Positions 1 to 6,568 are shown, counted from the first letter of the stretch. The stretch is DNA of 7,382 bases from Bacteroidales bacterium (GCA_900769785.1 CAAGHV010000150.1:1-7382), one strand, 5' to 3'. Program-made: numbers and translations. The notes: generated from the sequence alone by a model not told the origin.

Positions 1-67
1 AGATTGACACCGTGAGGCATGCAGCCAACACATATATGATTATATCTATTATTTGACTTTCTTGCAT
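1..67 (-). CDS. Start of a small membrane-type ORF (partial, runs off the left edge)
   Basis: On the minus strand an ATG at 67-65 opens a frame with no stop up to the window edge, giving 22 codons that begin MQESQIIDIIIYVLAACL. It starts only 15 bases after the stop of the preceding membrane-protein gene and on the same strand, so it is probably the next gene of that operon. The hydrophobic run from residue 6 onward looks like a membrane anchor right at the N-terminus. The layout (short polar start, then a single membrane helix) resembles small single-pass proteins such as the FeoB-associated Cys-rich family, but no cysteine-rich tail is in view, so this is only a guess. The frame is too short to exclude a chance ORF. 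Confidence 0.45.
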   Translation of the reverse strand, partial: MQESQIIDIIIYVLAACLTVSI

Positions 68-82
68 TTTGCTATAAATGTA

Positions 83-1228
83 TTACAATCCCATAATTGC
101 GGCTATGGCCACGTATGCCCAGTGTGCTACTATACCAGCCACCAAACCTCCGATGAAGTGTGATAGTATGGCTTTCGATGTAAGTTTGCGGTAACCCATA
201 GAGTCGAGCATGGCTGTATGGGTGCTTAAGAATCCGCTCCAACACATACCCATGGCTGTAAATACTGCTATGGCGTTGTTGTCTATAAGGCCTTCTTGTA
301 TAAAACGAGGTATAAGACCCAATGCCGCACCTACAGCACCAAGTGATGTGATTGGGAATGCAACCAATTCGGGGTTGGTGAACCCAAATAGCCATTCAAA
401 TACAAAATTGATTTTGCCTGCCAAATATGGAAGTAGGGCTACCCCTTCGTATGCACCACCGGTATATGTACCATCGGCCGAAGGTCCAAAGGTAAGTATC
501 ATCACAAAGGTGGATATTATAAGTACTCCCGGTATGATAGCCAATCCTATTTCTACACCTGATTTGCCACCGTCTAGTATGGCATTGAGGCCACGTAGGA
601 AAGCACCGCCTTCGCTTTTGAAGGAAATCTCTTGTTCATTGCCTTCAACGGATACTTCTTCTCGCATTTCGGGATTATGCTTGAGTGTAAAGTATTGCAT
701 AAAACGGGTGGTAACAATACTACCGGCAAACGAACCTATAAGCCCTATAACAGCTCCTGTTCCAAATCCCTTACCGGCCATAAATGCTATAACCACCAAG
801 CCCATTCCGAAAGCTGTACCAAAGTTGGTAAGTGATACTATTTGGTATTTCTTAAAGTATTGGCTAAAATTCTTTTCCTTAGATAATGAGATAATGGCCG
901 GATTATCCGAAAGGAAAGTAAGCACAGCTCCCAATGCTGCTACGCCCGGAAGGTTGTAGAGCGGTTTCATCAAGGGGCGAAGTATAACCTCAATAAGGCG
1001 AACAACGCCAAACTCTGTAAGCAGTTTGCCCAATGCTCCGGTAAGAACCGTTATGCCCATAATATATAATACTGTGTTTAATAGTAAGTCGTGGGCTGTG
1101 TTCATAATGGTGTTCAGCATATTGTTCATCGACATTTCGTGTGCCAAGTAGCCAAATATGGCAAAGAACAATACCAAAAATATTATTGCCTCGATAAGGC
1201 GTTTGGTGAGGAAGTTTAATTTTTTCAT
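83..1228 (-). CDS. Multi-pass inner-membrane protein, nucleoside-recognition (Gate) domain type
   Basis: This 381-residue, strongly hydrophobic protein has about nine or ten predicted membrane segments, near residues 11-30, 47-67, 95-113, 130-150, 155-175, 225-247, 264-284, 288-308, 318-338 and 355-380. A hydrophilic, acidic cytoplasmic-type loop at about 183-208 splits it into two halves. Glycine-rich membrane stretches and the conserved-looking LSDNPAI (107-113), TNFGTAFGMG (134-143) and FTNPELVAFP (283-292) resemble Gate/nucleoside-recognition membrane proteins, and I recall the CD0519/CD1768 family as the closest group. The substrate is unknown for that group, and the domain name does not prove nucleoside transport. 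The ATG at 1228 lies 28 bases after the porin-like gene, so the two are probably co-transcribed. Topology was read by eye. Family assignment is moderately sure; function is not. Confidence 0.7.
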   Translation of the reverse strand: MKKLNFLTKRLIEAIIFLVLFFAIFGYLAHEMSMNNMLNTIMNTAHDLLLNTVLYIMGITVLTGALGKLLTEFGVVRLIEVILRPLMKPLYNLPGVAALGAVLTFLSDNPAIISLSKEKNFSQYFKKYQIVSLTNFGTAFGMGLVVIAFMAGKGFGTGAVIGLIGSFAGSIVTTRFMQYFTLKHNPEMREEVSVEGNEQEISFKSEGGAFLRGLNAILDGGKSGVEIGLAIIPGVLIISTFVMILTFGPSADGTYTGGAYEGVALLPYLAGKINFVFEWLFGFTNPELVAFPITSLGAVGAALGLIPRFIQEGLIDNNAIAVFTAMGMCWSGFLSTHTAMLDSMGYRKLTSKAILSHFIGGLVAGIVAHWAYVAIAAIMGL

Positions 1229-1256
1229 TGCAATATATATTTGTTATATCTTTTGT

Positions 1257-2321
1257 TTATAGTTTGATGTACTTCATGAAGTTTACACGCCAAGTAAGGC
1301 CCATGTTGAAGTGCAATTCATTGCTACCATCATTTTTAACGGCAACGAATGTGTGTAAGCGTATATCTTTATTGTCTTTCAGTGGAAAGTATTCGGCACC
1401 CACACCGTAGTAGTGGTACTCGGTACCCGGGGTTACGAATATGTCCAAATATTCGTGTGGCGAAACCACAATAGGATTACCATTCTCGTCCATAGTCTGA
1501 GTGTTGTTGGCGTCGTATCCACCTTTGGCAAAAAGATTCCATTGCTCATTGGGTTTCCATTCCATCTTGCCTATAACGGTATAGTCTTCGCCAAAAAACT
1601 TATCTTGTTTATTTGTGGCACGATTCATAAGGTCGATATAACAGCTGAAATTGTCCAATACCAATTTGTTGCCCAAAGCAATATAATTGATATATTTGCC
1701 CTTGCTGTATTCTACCATATTGACTGAATAAATGGTCTTGAAGTGTTCAAAATTGCCAAACCATATAAGGTTATAGGCGTAAAGGTTCTCCAAGGGTTCG
1801 TAGGTATAATTGGAGTTCGCAAATTGAAATGTTATATTATGATTCTTACTGTCGTCCGTATATGTGAGTGATGCACCCATCTGATAGCATATAATATTGT
1901 TCCAAAAATCGGACCAAAAATAAACATCAATAGGTGGCATATCGTATTCAAAACCTCCTATTTGGAAAACTTGTTTGCCTCCTGAGATGGAAAGATTGTT
2001 GGTAATGTCGTAAGTAAGATATATCCAGTCTGTGCCATCGAATAGTGAACTCAACCCTTTGTTGGGCAATATGCGTTGGCGATAGTTGTATGAAAACCTA
2101 TCTGTGATGTTTCCGGCCATGGCCACATTGATGTATTTTCCCGAAAAACCGCCAAGTATAGGTTCGGAATCATTCTCGAAAGATTGGTAATCATAATCGA
2201 AACGAGTTTCAAAACGAAGCGTATTCAATATGGGTTTCGACTCGTTTTGTGCATAAACCACTGCCGAAAGCAATAAGGTTGCAATGGTGTAAAAGATTTT
2301 TAATCTGTGTGTTGTATTCAC
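1257..2321 (-). CDS. Outer-membrane beta-barrel protein, probable porin O/P-like
   Basis: With a GTG start at 2321-2319 this is a 354-residue exported protein. Its N-terminus has a Lys/Arg-containing head, a hydrophobic core (about residues 9-22) and a likely signal peptidase I site after VVYA, before QNESK. The mature part is rich in alternating aromatic/polar strands and in Tyr, Asn, Asp and Gly, as expected for an outer-membrane barrel. Examples are GGKQVFQIGGFEYD and YYGVGAEYFPLKD, where the GKQ-containing strand is reminiscent of phosphate-selective porin O/P relatives in Bacteroidetes. An ATG 20 codons upstream (2381) is open, but it lies upstream of a perfect promoter box at 2355-2362, so it cannot be in the mRNA. 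The base context GGAAAGAAA before the GTG is a weak ribosome site. The gene leads a unit with the inner-membrane protein 28 bases downstream. The barrel call is fairly sure; phosphate as substrate is unproven. Confidence 0.7.
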   Translation of the reverse strand: MNTTHRLKIFYTIATLLLSAVVYAQNESKPILNTLRFETRFDYDYQSFENDSEPILGGFSGKYINVAMAGNITDRFSYNYRQRILPNKGLSSLFDGTDWIYLTYDITNNLSISGGKQVFQIGGFEYDMPPIDVYFWSDFWNNIICYQMGASLTYTDDSKNHNITFQFANSNYTYEPLENLYAYNLIWFGNFEHFKTIYSVNMVEYSKGKYINYIALGNKLVLDNFSCYIDLMNRATNKQDKFFGEDYTVIGKMEWKPNEQWNLFAKGGYDANNTQTMDENGNPIVVSPHEYLDIFVTPGTEYHYYGVGAEYFPLKDNKDIRLHTFVAVKNDGSNELHFNMGLTWRVNFMKYIKL

Positions 2322-2354
2322 TTTCTTTCCGTATTTTCTGTTTGTAAACGCTTG

Positions 2355-2362
2355 CAAAGGTA
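2355..2362 (-). promoter_or_regulatory. Bacteroidetes -7 promoter box for the porin unit
   Basis: The minus strand reads TACCTTTG, a perfect match to TAnnTTTG, followed by CA. Transcription would begin near 2348, leaving a leader of roughly 27 bases before the GTG at 2321. The upstream -33 region is a T-tract (TTTTTTTTATA on the minus strand) rather than a clear TTTG, so the promoter may be weak or activator-dependent. Confidence 0.65.
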
Positions 2363-2532
2363 CAACTTTTTTATGATACATGGTATAAAAAAAACTTTCA
2401 TGATATCAACTATAAATTTGTTTTGTCATACAATAGTATTTTTATCGCTCAACATTACAGAAATATTTCCATGCATGTACAAATACTATCATCATTTCAG
2501 CACTCAAGCAACCATATAGTTACAACCTCAAG
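2363..2532. other. Intergenic region upstream of the porin promoter
   Basis: Together with the porin promoter and the pcm terminator this is the longest stretch without a gene in the left half. It is AT-rich, and I see no convincing ORF. It holds a 9-base inverted repeat, ATAGTATTT (2433-2441) and AAATACTAT (2481-2489), spaced by 39 bases, and a CATGCATG palindrome at 2470-2477 between the arms. Upstream control of the porin unit is possible, but nothing identifies a regulator. Confidence 0.4.
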
Positions 2533-2588
2533 AAAAAAAAGAGCAACAAAACTATTTTTGCATTTGCAAAGAAATGGCTTTGTTGCTC
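2533..2588 (-). terminator. Intrinsic terminator of the mgsA-surE-pcm unit
   Basis: On the minus strand GAGCAACAAA (2588-2579) pairs perfectly over 10 bases with TTTGTTGCTC (2550-2541) and is followed at once by eight T residues (2540-2533). The 28-base loop holds a second short hairpin, CATTT at 2576-2572 pairing with AAATG at 2565-2561. It lies about 30 bases after the pcm stop, on the correct strand to end that unit. Confidence 0.88.
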
Positions 2589-2617
2589 AACTAATATTAT
2601 TTTACAAAATATATGTA

Positions 2618-3262
2618 TCAGAATTTTCTTTTCTCAAGCATAGGCACGAAACGGAAGTTGCCAAAGGTTTCGGTCTTCAACTCGGTATCACTAAGTTTTG
2701 TTATCAACCTCATTTCCTGTACCTCATTCCCTACCGGTATCACCATTAGTGCTCCTATTTTCATTTGATCTACAATGGCTTGTGGCACTTCGGGAGCGCC
2801 GCAGGTTATTATCACCTTATCAAAAGGTGCATAGGCGGGCAAGCCTTTATAACCATCGCCAAGAAAGGTTTTGGCAGTATAGCGAAATTCGGCAAGCTGA
2901 CGTTTGGCTTTATCAAACAGACCTTTGTGCCGCTCTATACTATACACCTGAGCACCTAACTCACAAAGCACCGAGGTTTGATAGCCCGAACCAGTACCTA
3001 TCTCCAACACCTTTTCGCCACGTTTTATCTTCAGCAACTGCGATTGAAAAGCCACTGTTGAAGGCTGAGAAATTGTTTGGTCGCATAGTATAGGCAATGC
3101 CCTATCGTCATAAGCTATGACATCCAATGACGAATCCAAAAAGAAGTGGCGGGGAATCCTTTCGATGGCTGCCAACACAGCCTCGTCGGTTATTCCTTTG
3201 TTCCTAAGTTCATCACACAATCTCTTACGTAATCCTTTATGTTGAAATGTATCTATATACAT
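2618..3262 (-). CDS. pcm: Protein-L-isoaspartate O-methyltransferase
   Basis: This 214-residue cytosolic enzyme uses S-adenosylmethionine to methylate L-isoaspartyl residues that arise by spontaneous damage of Asn and Asp, which starts their repair. The family landmarks are present in order: the PCMT signature around QTISQPSTVA (62-71), SAM-binding motif I VLEIGTGSGYQ (85-95), the acidic post-I end YSIER (107-111), a GDGYKG motif (136-141) followed by DKVIITCGAPEVP (148-160), and MVIPVG (173-178). Length is normal for bacterial Pcm (about 205-230), and the ATG at 3262 fits the family N-terminus. It is the last gene of a unit, 38 bases after surE, and an intrinsic terminator follows. Its pairing with surE recalls the surE-pcm order of enterobacteria. 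The C-terminus is short and ends cleanly. Confidence 0.95.
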   Translation of the reverse strand: MYIDTFQHKGLRKRLCDELRNKGITDEAVLAAIERIPRHFFLDSSLDVIAYDDRALPILCDQTISQPSTVAFQSQLLKIKRGEKVLEIGTGSGYQTSVLCELGAQVYSIERHKGLFDKAKRQLAEFRYTAKTFLGDGYKGLPAYAPFDKVIITCGAPEVPQAIVDQMKIGALMVIPVGNEVQEMRLITKLSDTELKTETFGNFRFVPMLEKRKF

Positions 3263-3300
3263 AATAGAGCTATATCAATATCTTTGTTTTGGCACAATTA

Positions 3301-4062
3301 TTATTTAAACCTATCTTTCATTACAGCCAATGCTTCGAAAGAGGTAAAATCTGGCCGAGTTGGCACTATGGATACATATCCATTGTCCAATGCCCAAATG
3401 TCGGTATCATCAGTTTTATCGTTACAAATAAAGTTTCCGGTAAGCCAATAATAATCTTTTCCATTGGGATCAATACGTTTTTCATAACTATCGGCCCAAT
3501 ATGCTTTGGCTTCTCTACATACTCTCATACCTTTTATCTCTCCAATAGGAAGATTGGGTATATTAACATTGAGCGACAGTCTATCAGGCAAACCATTCTC
3601 CAACACCTCTTTCACTATGGTTTTCACTATAGGTACACATGCCGAAAAGTCAGCATCGGCATCGTGATTGAGCAACGAAAAACCTATTGCAGGCATACCA
3701 TTAATAGAAGCTTCTACCACAGCGCCCATTGTTCCGGAGTATATTACATTGATGGAAGCATTGCTACCGTGATTAATACCCGAAAGTACTAAATTGGGTG
3801 TATGCCGACAGAAAAAAGCCTCGGCCAACTTGATACAATCTACCGGAGTGCCATTACAAGCATATACTTCCAACCCTTCTTCGACCCTTACTTTCCTTAC
3901 TCTTAGTGGCTGATTAGTAGTAAGTGCATGACTCTTGCCCGAAGCATTCAGCTCTGTTGACATTACCACCACATCTCCAGACTCCCGCACCGAGTCAATC
4001 AACACCTGCAATCCTTTTGCAGATACACTATCGTCGTTGGTTATCAATATTAATGGTCGCAT
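3301..4062 (-). CDS. surE: 5'/3'-nucleotidase SurE
   Basis: This 253-residue SurE is a divalent-metal-dependent phosphatase that dephosphorylates nucleoside monophosphates and is linked to stress and stationary-phase survival in other bacteria. Metal-site landmarks are visible: NDD at 9-11 (ligands D10 and D11), a serine at 41 in NASGKSHALT, and N97 in LSGINHGSN (93-101). Other family blocks are GTPVDCIKLA (71-80), YSGTMGAVVEA (108-118) and the C-terminal TDIWALDNGYVSIVPTRPD (220-238). The residue after NDD is serine (12), where glycine is usual. Length is typical (about 250-260). The ATG at 4062 is 7 bases after the mgsA stop, so translation is probably coupled, and pcm follows 38 bases downstream. 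Confidence 0.95.
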   Translation of the reverse strand: MRPLILITNDDSVSAKGLQVLIDSVRESGDVVVMSTELNASGKSHALTTNQPLRVRKVRVEEGLEVYACNGTPVDCIKLAEAFFCRHTPNLVLSGINHGSNASINVIYSGTMGAVVEASINGMPAIGFSLLNHDADADFSACVPIVKTIVKEVLENGLPDRLSLNVNIPNLPIGEIKGMRVCREAKAYWADSYEKRIDPNGKDYYWLTGNFICNDKTDDTDIWALDNGYVSIVPTRPDFTSFEALAVMKDRFK

Positions 4063-4069
4063 ATCTAAT

Positions 4070-4528
4070 TTAGTCTATTTTACGATTGATGTATTTGTCG
4101 TAGCTTTTTTCCTTGCGATGATAGTTATTGTCCGAAAACAATGGTGAAGATATAAGATAATCAGCAGTAGTACGATTGCAAGCCATAGGCACATTGTACA
4201 ACACCGTTATTCTAAGCAATGCTTTTACATCCACATCGTGAGGCTGCTGCGTCATAGGATCCCAAAAGAATACTACCATATCTATATTTCCATCAGCTAT
4301 GAAAGCACCCAACTGTTGATCTCCACCAAGTGGACCCGACTTAAGTTTTTGCACACATACCCTTTCTTTCTCTTCCACATTGCTATTCAACGCCTCTTCC
4401 ACCAAACGACCTGTTGTACCTGTGGCTATAATTTCTTGGCGTGATAGTATTATTTTATTTGCTTCTACCCAATCAACCATTTCACGCTTACAACTATCGT
4501 GTGCCACCAATGCTATCCGCTTTCTCAT
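4070..4528 (-). CDS. mgsA: Methylglyoxal synthase
   Basis: This 152-residue enzyme converts dihydroxyacetone phosphate to methylglyoxal and phosphate, a bypass of lower glycolysis used when phosphorylated sugars accumulate. The whole active-site set is visible. It comprises H10 in VAHDSCK, the phosphate-binding GTTGRL (37-42), SGPLGGDQQ (64-72) with the catalytic Asp at 70 (Asp71 in E. coli), FFWDP with D90, and PHDVDVKAL (96-104) with H97 and D100, matching His98 and Asp101 of E. coli. N118-R119 precede the conserved TADYLISSP segment. Length equals the E. coli enzyme. It is first in the mgsA-surE-pcm unit. Its promoter box lies about 30 bases upstream and the leader is very short (roughly 20 bases), leaving little room for 5'-UTR control. 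Assignment is very sure. Confidence 0.97.
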   Translation of the reverse strand: MRKRIALVAHDSCKREMVDWVEANKIILSRQEIIATGTTGRLVEEALNSNVEEKERVCVQKLKSGPLGGDQQLGAFIADGNIDMVVFFWDPMTQQPHDVDVKALLRITVLYNVPMACNRTTADYLISSPLFSDNNYHRKEKSYDKYINRKID

Positions 4529-4544
4529 ATCTTATTTTGTTTAG

Positions 4545-4574
4545 AAAAAAAAGGGGCAAATATAATTCACCCCT
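4545..4574 (-). terminator. Intrinsic terminator of the Nif3/zinc-ribbon unit
   Basis: On the minus strand AGGGGTGAA (4574-4566) folds onto TTTGCCCCT (4560-4552), a 9-base stem with two G-T wobbles and a loop of TTATA, followed by a run of T extending to 4545. It lies about 50 bases after the zinc-ribbon stop. Its 3' arm and loop contain the mgsA promoter box. Confidence 0.8.
4557..4564 (-). promoter_or_regulatory. -7 promoter box of the mgsA-surE-pcm unit
   Basis: The minus strand reads TATATTTG, a perfect TAnnTTTG, followed by C. Initiation would fall near 4550 within the T-tract, about 22 bases before the mgsA ATG. The -33 region is only T-rich (GATTTATG on the minus strand), with no clear TTTG at the ideal distance. 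The box overlaps the upstream terminator hairpin. Confidence 0.6.
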
Positions 4575-4624
4575 CAACATAAATCCATGAAAACAACTAA
4601 CTATTTATTATAATTTTCTTTTTA

Positions 4625-5446
4625 TTAGATAGATACCTTATCGGCAATGTTTTGATCCACCAATATACGTCCACAGTGTTCACACACTATCACCTTCTTA
4701 TGCATCTTTATCTCCATTTGACGTTGATGAGGAATCTTGTTGAAGCAACCACCACATGCATCCCTATCTACCATTACTACAGCCAAACCATTACGAGCTG
4801 CATTACGAATACGCTTGTAAGCAGTAAGATAGCGTTCCTCTATGAATTGTTCTTGTTCTTTCGATTTCTTCAACAATTCTATTTCTTCCAATTCGGTTTC
4901 TTTGGTTATCTCCTCAAGTTCTTCTTTCTTAGCCACCAAGTCAGCTTCGCGAGTTTCCAACAAATTTTTTGCTATCTCTATATGTTGATGTTTCTCTTTT
5001 ATCTTGATAGTATTATCTTTTATTTTTCGTTCACACAATTGTATTTCCAAATTTTGAAACTCTATCTCTTTGTTCAAGGACTCAAACTCACGATTATTTC
5101 TTACATTCTCCTGCTGTTTCTCGTACTTCTTTATTAGTTCCTTGTGTTCAGCAATAGCATTCTTATGTTCCGACACTGCTTTTTCTGCCGACGATATCTC
5201 CGACTGGAAATTAGAAATACGAGTATGCAAACCTGTTATCTCGTCTTCCAAATCTTGTACTTCCAAAGGTAATTCTCCTCTTATGATACGAATCTTGTCT
5301 ATTTTGGTATCCACACTTTGCAATGTGTACAATGCAACCAGTCGATTTTCTACTATTATATCAACTTCTTGTTGGCGTAAAGCCTCGTTAATCATTGCTT
5401 CTTTTTCAAGTTCAGCTACTTTTGCAGCAGATAATTTCTTTGCCAT
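4625..5446 (-). CDS. Coiled-coil C4 zinc-ribbon protein (COG1579 type)
   Basis: This 273-residue soluble protein has two parts. Residues about 45-215 are almost pure charged heptad-like sequence (Glu, Lys, Leu, Ile rich) and should form a long antiparallel coiled coil, with the motif LPLEVQDLEDEI (59-70) near its start. Residues 231-258 form a zinc ribbon: CGGC (C231, C234) and CEHC (C255, C258), a C-X2-C-X20-C-X2-C arrangement. This is the COG1579/zf-RING_7 layout seen in H. pylori HP0958 (FlgZ) and M. tuberculosis Rv2229c. A nucleic-acid or protein adaptor role is suggested by those relatives, but function here is unknown. The roughly 35-residue segment before RLVALYTLQ is polar. The gene starts 27 bases after nif3, a linkage known from other phyla, and an intrinsic terminator follows. 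All four cysteines are intact. Confidence 0.9.
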   Translation of the reverse strand: MAKKLSAAKVAELEKEAMINEALRQQEVDIIVENRLVALYTLQSVDTKIDKIRIIRGELPLEVQDLEDEITGLHTRISNFQSEISSAEKAVSEHKNAIAEHKELIKKYEKQQENVRNNREFESLNKEIEFQNLEIQLCERKIKDNTIKIKEKHQHIEIAKNLLETREADLVAKKEELEEITKETELEEIELLKKSKEQEQFIEERYLTAYKRIRNAARNGLAVVMVDRDACGGCFNKIPHQRQMEIKMHKKVIVCEHCGRILVDQNIADKVSI

Positions 5447-5473
5447 ATATCGGTATAAATTATTGTTTTATAA

Positions 5474-6568
5474 TCATATATACAATACAAAACCTCGACT
5501 TTCCGCCGAAATTCGGGAAACAAAGTTACGAAATTTTTCAGATATTTCCCAACAAATTAATTCTTTTACGAATTGTTCACTTTCGAAATGTCCTATATCT
5601 GCAAGAATTATAGTATTTTCGGCCTGCTGAAAATCGTGATATTTCAAGTCGCCGGTAAGATAAATATCGGCTTTGGCAGCTTTGGCATTGCCAATCAGAA
5701 AACTTCCGGCGCCACCACATATAGCCACAGTACGTACTTCATCAGTGCATAGCTCTGAATGGCGAAGCATAGGAAGCCCCAATACCTCCTTCACTTTATA
5801 CAAAAAGTCTGTGACAGGCATAGGCACGGGCAATACGCCCACCATACCGGCTCCAACGGTATTCCATAAGTTAACCAGTGGAATACAATCGTAGGCTGGC
5901 TCTTCATAGGGATGTACAGCTTTGAGCGATTGAAGTATCCGCCGCTCATTCATAACTGGATACACCACCTCTATACGTATCTCATCTTCTGTATGCAGTT
6001 GTCCCTCTTCCCCCACAAATGGATTGGCTCCGGCTCCGGCTCGAAACGTACCTTGACCCACTGAATTGTAGCTACAACAGTCGTAATTTCCAATACCACC
6101 TGCACCGGCCTTAAACAATGTATTACGCACATCATCAGCATAATCCTTAGGAACATATACCACCAACTTATGCAACTTATCCTGCACAGGTGCCAGAATT
6201 TTGGTATCCGTTATACCCAATTTCTTGGCTAAAATGGCATTCACGCCAGTAGAAAGGTTATCCAAATTGGTATGGGCGGCATATACAGACATATTGTTTT
6301 GCACCAATCGATAAATCATCTGACCGGTAAGGCTATCTGTAGTAATACGTTTGACACCTGAGAAAATAAACGGATGATGAGTTACTATAAGGTTGCAGCC
6401 ATATTGCAAAGCCTCGTCTATCACATCCATCGTAAGGTCCACAGCTACTAATACACCTTGTATATTCACGTTTCTATCGCCAAGCAGAAAGCCCGAATTA
6501 TCATACGACTCTTGTAGAGCAGGCTGAAAACGATTATCCAAATACGAAACTACATCTTTTATTTTCAT
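5474..6568 (-). CDS. Nif3-like dinuclear metal-centre protein (DUF34/YbgI/YqfO family)
   Basis: With ATG at 6568 this is a 364-residue member of the Nif3/DUF34 family, which forms toroidal hexamers with a two-metal site in each subunit. Some databases call it GTP cyclohydrolase I type 2, but the physiological role is unsettled. Metal-site residues are visible: THHP with H64 and H65, AAHTNLD with H99 and D103, and GHFESE with H327 and E329. Other family blocks are YDNSGFLLGD (22-31), GGAGS (285-289) and YLTGDLKYHD (303-312). Residues about 125-235, including the HPYEEPAYD motif (219-227), are the inserted CutA/PII-like domain of the long YqfO type. The frame is open 42 codons further upstream, but that extension crosses a perfect promoter box at 6623-6630 and does not resemble the family. 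It heads a unit with the zinc-ribbon gene 27 bases downstream. Confidence 0.93.
   Translation of the reverse strand: MKIKDVVSYLDNRFQPALQESYDNSGFLLGDRNVNIQGVLVAVDLTMDVIDEALQYGCNLIVTHHPFIFSGVKRITTDSLTGQMIYRLVQNNMSVYAAHTNLDNLSTGVNAILAKKLGITDTKILAPVQDKLHKLVVYVPKDYADDVRNTLFKAGAGGIGNYDCCSYNSVGQGTFRAGAGANPFVGEEGQLHTEDEIRIEVVYPVMNERRILQSLKAVHPYEEPAYDCIPLVNLWNTVGAGMVGVLPVPMPVTDFLYKVKEVLGLPMLRHSELCTDEVRTVAICGGAGSFLIGNAKAAKADIYLTGDLKYHDFQQAENTIILADIGHFESEQFVKELICWEISEKFRNFVSRISAESRGFVLYI
5521..5556 (-). promoter_or_regulatory. Candidate internal promoter for the zinc-ribbon gene
   Basis: Inside the 3' end of nif3 the minus strand carries TAACTTTG (5528-5521), a perfect -7 box, preceded by TTTG at 5556-5553 and TTG at 5552-5550 (21-base gap for the latter). 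Initiation near 5514 would give a leader of about 68 bases to the zinc-ribbon ATG. The codons involved encode FRNFV, so a chance match is possible. Confidence 0.35.

Noticed and set aside
486..493. TACCTTTG box on the minus strand inside the membrane-protein gene
   Set aside because: It is explained by the codons for LTFG and has no matching downstream start.
210..959. Plus-strand ORF of 249 codons
   Set aside because: It lies wholly antisense to the membrane-protein gene, is rich in Pro/Ser with no family character, and simply mirrors the hydrophobic codons of the opposite strand.
3279..3286. Perfect TATCTTTG box on the plus strand
   Set aside because: No TTTG or TTG lies 17-23 bases upstream and no plus-strand gene follows; it would only read antisense into surE.
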